Assembly (NCBI GenBank): GCA_008638375.1
Contig: CM018031.1
Coordinates: 16,362,415 to 16,426,414, forward strand
Direction: 5' to 3'
From: Nyssa sinensis
Lineage: Eukaryota > Streptophyta > Magnoliopsida > Cornales > Nyssaceae
Length of the DNA stretch: 64,000 bases
The notes beneath the pieces were generated by a model that worked only from the letters and a program-made list of their open reading frames with translations, made no database searches and was not told the DNA's origin. Position 1 is the first letter of the stretch. Every line of letters begins with the position of its first letter. A program made the translations under genes and the position numbers. This document shows, one piece after another, positions 32,023 through 44,137 of this stretch.

Positions 32023-32298
32023 TAACCAAGCAATTCTCATTACATGAACATGACTCGAGAACAATTGGTATTATTCCGTGGGCTCGTTTAACTTCATGCT
32101 TCATGCATGGATAGCAAGTCAGCATGTGTCATCTACACACTCTTGAGATCTTAGAAAAAGCACCATTGGCTCCAAAAGAGGTTCCCCTCTGTATTAAGAA
32201 TCATATGAAATAAATAACTTCTATGCCCACCACCTTTAGAATCTTCTTTTCAATTCTTTGTTTTTCTCTAAAACACACGTGACAGTAGATTCTGGATC

Positions 32299-32341
<43 letters not shown>

Positions 32342-32687
32342 ACACCATGATAGTAGTGAGTGATCCAGTTGAAGCACGGTTCAGATACAGTATTATGGAA
32401 TTGCAATTGTGGAACAAACCCACCCACCATAATAGTAATTTTTATAATTTTCTTCAATTTCAAATGTAATCTTCTACCGTCATGTTATAAATTGTGTATT
32501 GTTGCCATGCATGCATTAAAAAAAGATATACATGCATTAATATTCAAGAACTTTTTATCACTAAAAGCAAAACAGAGACGAGAATTTACAAGAACTTTTT
32601 AGTTGGATATTAGAAGCAAATGGGAAGGCCACATGCTTGATCTTGTGTTTTCAAAGGAATTTGAATGGCTCTTACCCATATTATAAT
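32023..32687. other. 670-bp host spacer between the two Tat elements, with (GA)n
   Basis: Unique-looking AT-rich sequence with a (GA)n microsatellite at 32301-32337. No gene. The ATAAT at 32683-32687 is the left target duplication of copy 2. The 5' LTRs of the two retrotransposons lie on either side and point away from each other. Confidence 0.7.
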
Positions 32688-33276
32688 TGATATACCATAA
32701 AGAGCAGGCCAATCAGCACGTGACACGTATGACCATAATCCAACTCATGCTCGGCCAACACGGTTCTCACTCAGCCAATGACTAAAAGCTCAAGCATCCA
32801 GATCATCACCAAAGGTCGGAAGTAACCGAACATATGCCTTCAGAGCACCTATATCCAGACAAGGGTCTTAGAACTGATCACAGGGTCCAGACCAACATTC
32901 CAAACCTCGTCACCGCCTTAGCGGATGCCGAGTAGGGAATAAGGAAGCAGTCTTCAATAAGGAAACTACCATCTATGGTTATCTCTATGCGATACTCAAC
33001 AAGGTAACTGTAATCTCCGATGATCAAATCCCTACATTCATGGCTCCGAATCGTAATCAACTTAGGAAGGCCACGACCTATAAATTAAACCTTAAAGGTA
33101 CACTTTATTTTTATGCTCATTCTTTGGCTTTCAATACAGTCTTTCAATTCCTTTTACTTACTTAAGCATCGGAGCGGCTACCGTTGGAGCCAATCCGGTG
33201 GACCTCTGATCGTCTTTCTGAGTGTTCTATAGGTCACGGAGTCCACACTTATTGCGAGTCAAAAAGTGCAGCATCA
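32688..33276 (+). repeat. 5' LTR of Tat copy 2
   Basis: Starts TGATATACCATAAAG and ends AGTGCAGCATCA. TATA word in CACGACCTATAAATTAAACC (33074-33093), homologous to that of copy 1. It differs from the copy 1 LTR by an 11-base insertion near 32862 and many substitutions, same family. Confidence 0.95.
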
Positions 33277-33297
33277 GTTTGGCACCGTCTGTGGGAA
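33277..33297 (+). other. Primer-binding site of Tat copy 2
   Basis: GTTTGGCACCGTCTGTGGGA directly after the LTR. Compared with copy 1 the G of GGCGCC is A, another CpG-type transition. Confidence 0.75.
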
Positions 33298-33353
33298 CGA
33301 CTAATCTCCAAGTGCTCTATTCATAAACTCATCTCTTTCCTCACCAGAAAACC

Positions 33354-33641
33354 ATGGCACCAAATCTCCGACCGCGACAGAATACTCAGAATTCGCTAAA
33401 CTCTCAATGTTAGCCGCCTGCTCCTCGTACAAAGGGACCAGCGGTTAACCCCATGCGACAAGAGATTGAATCGATCAAACGACACAATGAATTGGTGCAA
33501 GAACAGTTGCTTGCCATCACTAGAACGCTGGCAACACTCACACAAAACCAAGCAGCGGGTTCTCCTAACCTGCCGGTCAACTTCGCTACGGGAGCGCAAC
33601 CTCCTGTTGCCACGGAGAATGAAGAACTCCATGAGCAGGCT
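33354..33641 (+). pseudogene. gag N-terminal part of Tat copy 2
   Basis: Begins ATGGCACCAAATCTCCG (MAPNLRPRQNTQNSLN), with a TAG after 18 codons where copy 1 has CAG, then MRQEIESIKRHNELVQEQLL and ITRTLATLTQNQAAGSP. It is cut at 33641 by the first solo LTR; the last five bases, AGGCT, are repeated at 37862-37866, where gag resumes. Confidence 0.85.
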
Positions 33642-34016
33642 TGTAATACCCCGACCCGAGTTAGGGACTATTTAACCGTCGCATCAAATTAGTAATCGAC
33701 GCCTTAAATAACAAGGTTGGTTTCAAACCCGACGCACGGACTCTTAAGTAATAGTCCTGAAAAGTCAGGACGATTGTACATCACTTTCGTTGCAATCACC
33801 AACTTGTTGGTTTGATGATAATTTTATTTTCACGCCAACTGCCGATCATCGATACGAGTATAAGAATTGGGCACGCCTTTCGAGGGTACGAAGGATTAGT
33901 GTAAAGGGTGTACACTTAAAAGAATAATTAATTTTTAAAGTAATTAATTATTATGATATAAGAAATTAACGTTAGTATATATACATAGATAATGATAATA
34001 ATAATGATAATAAATA

Positions 34017-34054
<38 letters not shown>

Positions 34055-35422
34055 ATGTGTAAAAGTATAAGAATGGGTATGTATAGTTATGAAATTGTAA
34101 TTATGTATATATGTAAATATGATCATATATATATATAAGTTGAAAGACATGCAATGGTCCAATGTGTACAAGAGGGTGGGAGAGACCATTGTGTATTAGT
34201 ATGTGTGAATATATATATGTATATATATATATATATATATATAAATCCAAGTCAAATACCACACACACACACAACCGGCCAACAAGGCCTGCCCCAAAAT
34301 AGTAGAAATCTGAGAAAAGAAGTTGCCACAAGTTAACCAAGTTGGTAGGGAAATTAGAAGGTACCATGATTAAGCATGGGCTTATATGCATATACACACA
34401 AAATTTTATACACTTGCCCCCAACATCTTTCCATCACACGAAAAGAGAGAGAGGAGTTCTGAAGGGAATACAGAAGCTAGAGGGAGAAGAAGAACGAGAA
34501 GAATGAGGAAGGAATACCACCTTTGAGGTAAATCCCTAAAAATTCCATAATTTCTCTCTCCAAAAATACATGCATGCCAATGAACTGTTTTAGTGATTTT
34601 ATTGCATATAAGATGTTTACAGTAAGTAGACATGAATAATACATAAAGAATAGGCACTGAACACACCAGAAACACCCCACCGTACACTAAACCACCATTG
34701 ATGACCGATTTAAAGCAGGTCTGAATCAAGCTTCCCCAAACCCAATTTGGTTGATTGGAACCTCAACTAGACTCCTAGAACATGCCAAAAACCCTAGAAC
34801 GCGACCACGAAGCTCAAGAAACGACCTCCAAAAGTCGAGTTGCAGGTACGGGTTTCGAAACCCAACCTCACAAACTCACCATTAAACCTACTTCCTTGAA
34901 TGGGGATTTAAACCTCATGGGAAATGAAGCAAAATAGAACAAACCCCATGTGATTTGGCTCAAAAATGAGCATGAACGATCGACTTACAGCTTTGGATGA
35001 TCGAATCCAAAACCGAACTGATGAACCCATTTCGATTCCTCAAACGAATGCAAAAATGTTCATTAATAACCCATAAATTATTTCCCATGAAAACAGTAGG
35101 GTTTTGGTTGGCCAAAACTCACGAAATAGAAGAAAAAGGAAAACTGCAACTAGGGCAACACTGGTGATAGTCGTGGGGAAGACGACCGAGTCGACTCACT
35201 GTTTAAATCGAGTCACCGAGTTAACTCGGGACACGTGGTGGCTCACAGGCAGGCCACCGCATTATTAAAACGTGGCCGTTTTGGCTTAAGGGTTTAAAAC
35301 CCTGATTCAATGTGTTTGGCTATACGGTTATGGCCCAAATTCAATAAACCAGGCACGAATAGCGTGGCTTATTCCGGTTTAATACACTTGTCTGTAGTTT
35401 GGTTTACGAAAACAGGGAAAAA

Positions 35423-35506
35423 TAAAAAGGGGCCGAAGCCCCTAGGACTCGAACCCCCATCCTCACGCGCGTAAACCCAACTCTTTCCACTGGGCCACGC
35501 GCTTGC
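35423..35506 (-). ncRNA. tRNA-like pol III-type module 1 inside solo LTR 1
   Basis: On the minus strand there is an A-box-like TGGCCCAGTGG (35487-35497). A B-box matching the consensus follows, GGTTCGAGTCC (35445-35455), with 31 bases between them. Immediately after come a perfect hairpin, GGGGC-TTCG-GCCCC (35429-35442), and a T-run TTTTTATTTTT. That is the order expected of a short RNA polymerase III unit with a terminator. It does not fold as a standard tRNA with a clear acceptor stem, so I call it tRNA-like. Solo LTR 2 and the LTR at 59200 lack it. Transcription is not shown. Confidence 0.4.
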
Positions 35507-35565
35507 GTGTGTCACTTAAGGGGCAAGATTTATATATATATATATATATATATTATATACTAAAT

Positions 35566-35657
35566 TAAAATCAAAAATAAAAAGGTGCATTCTACACCTA
35601 AGAGGATTCGAACTCGGATATATGGGGAGGGAGGTGACACGCTGGCCAGCGTGCCAC
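35566..35657 (-). ncRNA. tRNA-like pol III-type module 2 inside solo LTR 1
   Basis: It is built like module 1. There is a weak A-box TGGCACGCTGG (35646-35656), a near-consensus B-box AGTTCGAATCC (35604-35614), the same 31-base separation, a hairpin AGGTG..CACCT and the same T-run TTTTTATTTTT. Sequence between the boxes differs from module 1, yet the layout and spacing are equal. This suggests an old tandem duplication or two related SINE-type insertions. Confidence 0.35.
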
Positions 35658-37866
35658 CCTATTCAACCTATTACTCATATGCAACTTAAATATATATATA
35701 CTATACTTTATTAATTTAATTTGATTAAATTTATTTAATTAAATTAAATATTCCAAAATGGCCTGGTGTCCAAATAAGATGAGTTATATATGTATTCCTA
35801 CTGTCTCAGGCCTTCTGAGTCCATTGGTGAGGTCTGTGACATGAAATGAGGTCCCGAAAAATTAAAGACTCCTAAAAATGTCAAAATGACCAAAATGCCC
35901 CTGCCCCATAAATAAGTCAAATGAAGTCCAAATAAAATAATTAAACAGTGGATTCTAACTATTTCAAACATTCTGAATCTAATGGTAGGGTCCGTTTCAC
36001 GAGGCAGGACTCTGAAAAATTTAGACACGTTAAGGTATAAATTACCAAAATACCCCTAACATGTCCTAAGCCGAATTAAATTCTAAGAAAGCCTAAACTG
36101 ACTTTCTTCGACGCTCTGGACTCAATAGTAGAGTCTATTTGACCAAAAAGAAAAGTCTAAATGAAAAGACATAAAATTTGATGAATAGCATCTGTTAGAT
36201 GACTATGAACTGAAATATTGCCAAAGTACTAAACTAAGGCAATGAAATACGAAAACACACGACACGTAAATATGTGAAGTAAATAACTTTAAGTTAAAGT
36301 TAATGGAACTCCCAGAAGAGTATAAAATAAAATAAATTTAATTCCTAATACATTAAGATGTGTCATAGGTTAAGAATGAGTGCGTAAGAAATTTATGAAA
36401 TCGTGTTAGGATCTAATACGATCTAAGCATAAGCTAAGAAGCATTAGTAGGAAATGTTTGAAGTGAATGTGAAGTTAATGAGGTTATTTATGAATTGTTC
36501 TTAGGAACTACAAAGGAAGTGGGAAAGCGCATTATTAGCACTAACCCTAAAGGACCGAGGTGAGTAGTCTTGCATTTGAAGTGGAGGCTTTAACTCTACG
36601 GATTTCAACGGATGTCTTTAAGTTCAAAATATTTACCGCATTGATATATCAAATTCAGTATTCATGATTTCTATTTTCTTAAATATTCTGCCATGACATG
36701 CTTCACGATTATTTACATATTATATTCGTAAATGTTTCATTTTCAAAATAGTTAGCATGTCTAATTTCCTCAAATATTCTGAATTTGATTATTACAAGTA
36801 TTGAAGCATCATTGCAAAAGTTATACGTTACATATTTTAAATACTCATGAAAAGTATCAATATGAAGAAGTCATATGACAAATGTTTTACAAGATAATAA
36901 TAAGCACATAGGTAGGTCTTGGGGTGTACGGAACTCAATGGGCCTATTGTGTGCATCAACACATAGTCAAGATTTTGGGTTATACGAAACTCAATTGACC
37001 TGTCATGTGAAATGCCTGGTAGCAGGATTTAATCCCACAGGTAATGAGATATCTCCACGTATACGTAAAATGGGAGTCTGGTTCGAAACAGATTCCACCT
37101 AATTAGAGAGAAAATATGACAAACGATTTTGGAAATGGAAGCAGGTTTTACCCCCATTTTCACTATGCATGCTTACATGATTTTAAGTTACATGTTCTGA
37201 AATACACATACTCTTTTATGAAAATATATGTTCTAGCTTGAATACCTTGAATGTTTCAAAGCTACATATTTTAAGAATGCACGTTCTCTATGTTCAAGTA
37301 TACGACCAATTGGTAGTTGAGTATTTTATAAACTCTCATGTACGAAACCTCTACCAATTGAAAACCCATGACAGATGTAGGAATTACTCATTGGGCTTTT
37401 CGAAGCTCACCCCACTCCCTAACATTTTTCAGGTGATGATCAAGGTTGGACACTTGCTCAATTTGGGGAGCAGTGAATGGCAACTCCAATAGGTCCTTGG
37501 AGATATTTTGGTAGTAGTAAGACCCATTATCAGTCAAACTTTTGTAATAGAAATTTTGGACAATGATGTACTTAAGCCCGAGGGGCACATGGATATGTAC
37601 TATGTAGAACCTTTAGTTAATATTATTATGCTCTGATTATTATATTTATGTGTACTGCTATGAAGAGCGGCAGTATCAGACAGATATGCGGCAGATGTTT
37701 TATTCTAAAAGAAAAGAAAAAGTTTTCACGCTTCCGCAACCACAGGTCGCATCGCTGTCTGATATTGTTGCTTATGTATGAGCCTTGTCTCGAGGCCTTC
37801 GGGTCTCGGGGCGGCGGTCGCGATCCTGTAATCCGCGTAGGGTGGGTTTCGGGTCATGACAAGGCT

Positions 37867-39200
37867 CCAACTAACCAGCCTAGGCACCCTCTGGGCGTTG
37901 CCCGCGTTGGCAGAGATCCCCAACCGTCAGCAGCTCCAAGCTGGGGAACATCAGCCTTCGTTCCTGACGTCCATTACCGGAGTACTACTCAGGCCCCAAC
38001 TCCAAGGGCCTCGAGAGCACATCCGGCACCGCAGGAGCCTCATCCCCATGCAGCACCAATCCCTCCGGTTCGGAATCCTCCTCGGTCCAAAGGGCGTACT
38101 CAACCCTACTACCCTGAAGCCAAGGCTGTTAAGCAGGGTTCGCAAGATGTCAGACTCAGAGACCCACGGAGGGAGAGGAAATTGCCGAGTCTATGGACTG
38201 AACAATCGCCTTGAGAGGACCTCAGAACCATCCAGAACAAGACGAATTGGCCAGGCTGCTCGGAAGACTAGCCACTCCGTTCACTCACGCCATCATGTTA
38301 GAAGAGAGGCCCAGAAAGTTCATGGTGCCCAAGTTCACCCTATATGATGGATCTGGAGATCCAGGGGATCATCTCTCGCACTACTAGCATACGATGGCCC
38401 TTCACGGGGCCTCTGATGCTTTCATGTGCCGAACTTTTATCACCAGCTTGAAGGGAACTGCTCTGAAGTGGTTCCACAACCTCCCTCCGAACTCAATTAC
38501 CAGCTTCTACGAGCTCAGTAGACAGTTCTTGGACAGGTTTATGACCAGCAGGAGGCTCAGAAGGGGCCCAGAGTTCCTATTAAATGTCAAGCAGACTAGG
38601 GAGGAATCCCTCAGAGCCTACATCGCGCGCTTCAATACCGAACTCACGGAGATCACTGATTGCAGCCCAAAATTCCTTGTAGCAGCCCTAACTGCTGGAC
38701 TTGCCCAAGGTGGATTCAGAGACTCCTTGACAAAGAGCCCTCCAGCCGATATGGCGGCATTAATGGATCGGGCTAGAAAGTACATCAACTTGGAAGAAGC
38801 CAACCGCACATCCCAGAAGGGTAAAGATCAGACCCAGAGGGACAATCCGAAGAGGGAGGACCACAAGAAGGAAGATCACAGAAGAGACTCCAACAGAAAG
38901 AGGGCCAGGAGCCCAGAGAAGAGAACAGCTCCCAAAGCTGTGTACAATTCCAGACCAAGGGAGTTCACTAACTTCACTCCCTTAAACACCACACCGAACC
39001 AGGTACTCCGGCAGATCTGAGATCGGGAGAACCTGAGGTGGCCAGAGCCAATCAAAGGAGATCCCAGTCTTCGGGACCAAAGTAAGTAATGTAATTTCCA
39101 TAAAGATCATGGACATACAACTAACACATGCAGGACCCTCTGATATGAGATAGAGCAGCTCATAAAGAAGGGGCGTCTTCGGGAGTTCGTCAAGCAGGAC
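37867..39200 (+). pseudogene. gag middle part of Tat copy 2
   Basis: Resumes after the duplicated AGGCT with CCAACTAACCAGCC and follows copy 1 gag closely: proline-rich region, then MALHGASDAFMCRTFITSLK, then WFHNLPPNSITSFYEL. The capsid-like region and the basic tail SQKGKDQTQRDNPKRED follow. Near 39100 the zinc-knuckle-like stretch begins. Frame slips near 38060 and 38200 and a TGA near 39018 break it. At 39200 it is cut again by solo LTR 2; AGGAC (39196-39200) is duplicated at 43379-43383. Confidence 0.85.
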
Positions 39201-42200
39201 TGTAATATCTCGACCCGGGATACCGGGTCATATGGCACGTATTACGAGATTATGAAAATTTATGTGAAGAGTTTTACACTCAAAAGGATAATTAATTAAT
39301 GAAATTATTAATTAATTAAATTTACGAAATAATTATTTTTATTACAAAATTAATATTTAAATGCACCATTGCATTACATAGAAAGTGTATTAAGTATGTA
39401 TGTATAAGTATATATGTAATCCAATGTGTATGTATGTATGTATATAATTAAATCAAATATATATAAGTAAAAATATCTAAAAGAGTCTGTGAACAGTGCA
39501 GTGTGTGTGTGTGTGTTGGTTGTGTTGTGTGTGTGTGTTGTATTATATATATATTATATACAAATATCCTACAAGCAATAAATGTAAAGCAACAAAGAGA
39601 AAAAGCAAAATTTAAAAGTGTGTAAGAGAGATTTATGAGAAGTGAGGGCTATGTAGGGCTACGAAAATCAGAAAAAGAGAGAGAGAAAATGAGGAGAGAG
39701 AGAGAGAGAGGTTGGTTTTCTTCCTTTATAAGACAAACCAAAAGCATGCAAATCATGCTTGTATCTCGTGAAAGAAATCTAAGGAGGGAAACTGTGAAGG
39801 ATACAGGAAGAATCAGAGCAAGAAGAAGGGGGAAAACAGTGACAAAAAGGTGAGAGAACACAAAATCTGTATTTTCTCTCTCTAGAATTTAAGCATGAAA
39901 ATAGGTTGTTTTTAATTTCTTTATGTATATATGATGTTTAATATATGTTTAGAAGTGTTTTAAACATGAAAGGAAGTCTTGAAAACACCTAAAAACACAA
40001 GACCCAGAAGCATCCGCCATTGAAGACCTTGCTTGAAGCAGGTCTGAACCAAGCTCTCCAAAACCCCATTTGGTTGATTGGAACCTTAACTAGACCCTAC
40101 GAACACTCCAAAAACGTGTGACCGCGACCAAAAATCACAAACAATGGCCTCCAAATATCCACTTGCAGGTACGGGTTCAAAATCCCAACCTCACAAACTT
40201 ACGTTTAAACCCATTTTTTTGAATGGGAAATGAAACTCTATGAGAAATGGATCACAAAGAATCAAACCCCAAGGGTTTTGGCTCAAAAATGAGCATGTAT
40301 GACCGAATTACAGTTCGGACTATCAAGGTTGAAAACGATCAAACGGAACCCTTTTGATTCCTCAAACGAATGCCAATTGAATTGTTTATACCTTAGGAAC
40401 GTTTTGGGACAAAAACAGTGAGGATCCATGGATCCAAACTGTACGAAAATGGAAGGAATGGAATACGGGAATTAGGGTTACAGGGGAGTCGACGTGGGGA
40501 AGACGATGACGGGTTGACTCGTTTCAAAATAACCGAGTTGGCTCGGACAGGTGGCAGCCTCTGGGCTTGCCACCGAATTAATTGGACGACGACGTTTTGG
40601 TCGTGGTTTAATTTGAATGAGACCTAGGGCTGACGTCATGATGACGTCAGCCACATGTAAATAAACCGACCGAGCCGGTTGGTTTATGACTAGACCGGAC
40701 CGGTTCACTTATACTTAGACCGAACCAATTGGTTTTCTGATTTATTTAAAATTAAATAAACCAAGACTTCCTTTATTTACGGATTGGCCCCAACTGTTTT
40801 AAGAAGCTCTACTATGGCCCAACTGAGGGAAAAATTATGCAATTAGACCCCTGGAAAAATAATTAAATAATTAATTTAATTATTTAATAAATAAAGTAAA
40901 ATTACTATTTTACCCTTGGGTCATAAATAGAGCAAATGAAGTCCAAATTGAACATACGAATAGTGAATCTTTACTATTTTGGGCATTCTAAGACTAATGG
41001 CACGGTCTGTTTTACGAGACAGGGCCCGAAAAATTAAGACACGTAAAGGGGTAAATGACCAAAATACCCTTTAACCAAAATTAACAAGTTATTAGTGTAT
41101 TCTTACTATCTCGGACCTTCTGAGTCCAATGGTGAGGTCCACGACTCGAGATAAGGTCCCGAACATAAAGAGACGTAAGGGGGGTAAAATGACCAAATTA
41201 CCCCTAATACCTTAAAAGCCAATTTAAAACCAGGGAAGGTCTAAATTGACTTTCTTTGACATCCCGGACTCAAAAATGGAGTCCAAATTACGAAACGACG
41301 TACAGAAAAATATGACACGTAAAATGATAAATGACCATTTTGCCCTTTTACATATAAAAGCCCGAATTAAATTCTAAGGAAGCCTAAACCAACTTTTTTG
41401 GACACTCCGGACTCAATGGTAGAGTCTATTCGACCAAAAGAAATGTCTAAAATAAAAAGACATAAAATTTGATGAATAGCATCTGTCAGATGACTATAAA
41501 TTAGAGTAGTGCCAAAGTACTAATACTAAGGCGTGTACGAGAAATGAAATACGAAAAGACACGACACGTAAACATGTCCAATAAATAACTTTAAATTAAA
41601 GTTAATGGAGCTACCAGAACAGTATAAATTGAAATAAATTCAATTCCTAACACATAAATTGTGTCATAGGTTAAGAGTACGAGTTAAATTAAATACATAT
41701 GAAATTATGAAATCGTTATAGGATCTAATACGATTTAAGCATTAGTTAAGGAATATCGAGATGATATTACAATGAATGTGAAGTTGATGAGATGTTTATG
41801 AATTGTTCTTAGGAACTACAAGGAAAGTGGGAAAGCGCATTATTAGCACTAACCCTAAAGGACCAAGGTGAGTAACCCTGTATTTGAAGTGGAGATTTAA
41901 CTCCATGGATTTGAAAAGGTTTTAAATGCAAAGATATGAAGTGTTTGAAATTTCGAATTTAGTATTTACATGATTCAGTTAAATTGTTCTGTTTTTATAA
42001 ACTCTATTATGACATGCTTAGTGAATGGTTTCTGTCATGGTTTTTCTTAAAACATATTTTAGCATGTCTAAAGTTTTAAATGCGAAATTATGTAAAGTGT
42101 TCTGAATTTTTTTATATCAAGCATTTAAGGGATTTGTTATGAAATTATGTACCTGATGTTTTAAATGTTTATGAGAAACACCTATTTGAAGAAATCATGT

Positions 42201-43378
42201 ATTAAATGTATTTGAATGTAAGAAAAGCTGTGCCTAAGCACCATGGTTTTTGGTTGGGTTGTACGGAACTCAGCCGACTTTCTAAATAACAGATTTTTGG
42301 GTTGTACGGAACTCAATTGATCTGTAAACATATGATGGATTTTTGGGTTGTACGGAACTCAATTAATCTATAAAAACATGATGGGATTTTGGGTTGCACG
42401 GAACTCAATTGACTGTCAAAATGCTAAGTAGCAAGATCTAATCCCCCAGGCATGAGATATCTCCATCTATAAGTAATATGAGAGTCCGGTTCGAAACGGA
42501 TTCCACTAATGAAAGTGATAAGATGACAAATGGTTTGAAAATGGAAGCAGGTTTTACCCTCATTTTCAATGTGCATATGTTTTGAGTTTTATATACTCTA
42601 TTTAAGAAATACATGTTATGTTATATGTTTTGAAGTTCATAACTATAAGTATAGCTTGAATACTTTAAATGTTTCAAAGCTAATTGTTTTATGAAATGCA
42701 TATGTTTTGAGTTGTATACTCTATTTGACGAAGTATAAGTTAGCTTGAATACTTTAAATGTTTCAAGCTACATGTTTTAAGGAATGCATATATTCTGTAT
42801 TCAAAGTATATGAGCAATTGGCGGTGATTATTTTACAAACTCTTATGTACTAAACCACTGCTAATTGAAAACCCCATGACGAATACTGGAATTGCTCACA
42901 AGCTTAGATTAGCTTACCCGGACTTTGTTCGGACCCCCCTTTCAGGTAATTAGCAGCAGTCTTGACTTGAGGACGTTGATGATGAATCTGCTGATTTTGG
43001 GAAGATATGTTTAAGTAGTTTCTCTTGAGAAACCTATGAACTCTAGTAGTACATTTTGTATTAGTAGACAATGTAAGAATATGTATTAAGCCCTCAGGGC
43101 AACTGAACATGTATTGTATTAATGTTATAAGTCTTTAAGTTTTCGTTATACTCTGAATGTGTAACCATGTATGCTATGTATGGAGCGGCAGTGTTGGACG
43201 GATGTGCATAATTTAAAAATGAGAAAAGAAAAGAGAAAGTTTTTCACGCTTCCGCAAAACGCATGTTGCACATCTATTCGATACCGCTGCCTATGTGAGC
43301 ATTCGCCCAAGGGTCCCCGGACCTGAGGGTGGCGGTCGCGATGCGAGATCCGCACAGGGTAGGTTTCGGGTCATGACA
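39201..43378 (+). mobile_element. Solo LTR 2 (chromovirus-type, 4,178 bp) inserted in gag, target duplication AGGAC
   Basis: Starts TGTAATATCTCGACCC and ends GGTTTCGGGTCATGACA, with AGGAC on both sides (39196-39200, 43379-43383). Same family and orientation as solo LTR 1, but clearly diverged. It contains about four tandem copies of a ~60-base unit with TTGGGTTGTACGGAACTCAA at 42240-42415, (GT)n and (GA)n runs near 39500-39540 and 39670-39710, and a short inverted word TGACGTCATGATGACGTCA near 40630. No coding sequence of its own. Confidence 0.9.
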
Positions 43379-43383
43379 AGGAC

Positions 43384-44128
43384 GGAAGACAGAACCCCCA
43401 AGAAGATAAGCCTCAACAACAGCCAGACCAAAGGCCCGTACAGAGGCAGGAGCAGAGGGAGGGACGAAACGAGCCTCAGAGGCGGAACAACCACGTCATC
43501 TATGTCCTCCATGCTGACTCCCCTACCACAGGAATGTCCAACAGGGCAAGGAAGAGATATGCTCGGGAGGCCAGAGCTGCCCCGAACGTATTACAGATCT
43601 TTAACATAGAAAAGAGGTTCAAGCCAGCACCGGAGATCCAATTCACTGAACAAGATCTAGCAGGGGTACACTGCCCTCACAGTGATGCCCTTGTTATCAC
43701 GCTTAAAATCGCCAACTGCGAGATCAGGAGAGTCCTGGTCGATACTGGCAACTCCGTCAACATACTGTTCTATGAGCCACTTAAACAGATGGAGATGGAC
43801 CATGACAGTGTCAAGCCCACTACTGCGGTGATGGCAGCCTTTGATGGCAATCTTAGCACCCCGTTGGGGAGAGTCGACCTTCCTACCACTGTAGGAGAGG
43901 GTAAAGGGCAGAAGACCACCATTTCGGAAGTACATGGTGCTAAACATGAGATCTCCTTACAACGTCATAATCGGGAGACCCTGGTAGCACCAGATAGGGG
44001 CAGTCACTTCAACCCTCCATCAGTGTCTGAAGTACGTCCACAACCAGAGCGTTCACTCTGTCAAAGGGTGTCAGCCGACCTCCCGGGAGTGCCACGCTAT
44101 TGCTCTCAAGGAGAAGGCTCCTAAATAA
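43384..44128 (+). pseudogene. gag C-terminus and protease of Tat copy 2
   Basis: Gag resumes and leads through MSNRARKRYAREARAAPNVL into the protease: ILFYEPLKQMEMDHD after VDTGNSVN, with the catalytic DTG kept but Ser-to-Asn beside it. A one-base insertion near 43930 (after TTIS) shifts the frame so that the EYMVLD..YNVIIGRPW end is out of frame. The domain ends at a TAA (44126-44128) in the readthrough-type context described for copy 1. Confidence 0.85.
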
Positions 44129-44137
44129 CAATTACAG
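44126..44137 (+). promoter_or_regulatory. Leaky-stop-type motif TAA-CAA-TTA-CAG in Tat copy 2
   Basis: Homologous to 28991-29002. The stop is TAA instead of TAG, one transition away, and the following CAATTACAG is identical. The downstream frame (..SPRGRDNRAKPIDEP) is in phase with it; a later 20-base templated insertion moves the rest of pol to another frame. Confidence 0.6.

Larger units (their letters stand above)
33642..37861 (+). mobile_element. Solo LTR 1 (chromovirus-type, 4,220 bp) inserted in gag, target duplication AGGCT
   Basis: Starts TGTAATACCCCGACCC and ends GGGTCATGACA, with AGGCT on both sides (33637-33641, 37862-37866). There is no gag or pol inside and no internal pair of repeats, so it is the product of LTR-LTR recombination. 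It shares long stretches with solo LTR 2, for example GGGAAAGCGCATTATTAGCA and CTAACCCTAAAGGACC. Both also share the GGTCCNNN..ACGAGNCAGG motifs found in inverse in the LTR at 59200-62749. It contains (TAA)n and (TA)n microsatellites at 33989-34053, 34198-34243 and 35530-35552, an imperfect repeat of TTGGGNTNTACGNAACTCAA near 36915 and 36975, and the two tRNA-like segments listed separately. Short open frames are not supported. Confidence 0.9.

Noticed and set aside
35423..35506. A normal tRNA gene on the minus strand
   Set aside because: The A and B boxes are present, but I could not draw a standard cloverleaf with a 7-bp acceptor stem and clear anticodon loop, so it is listed only as tRNA-like.
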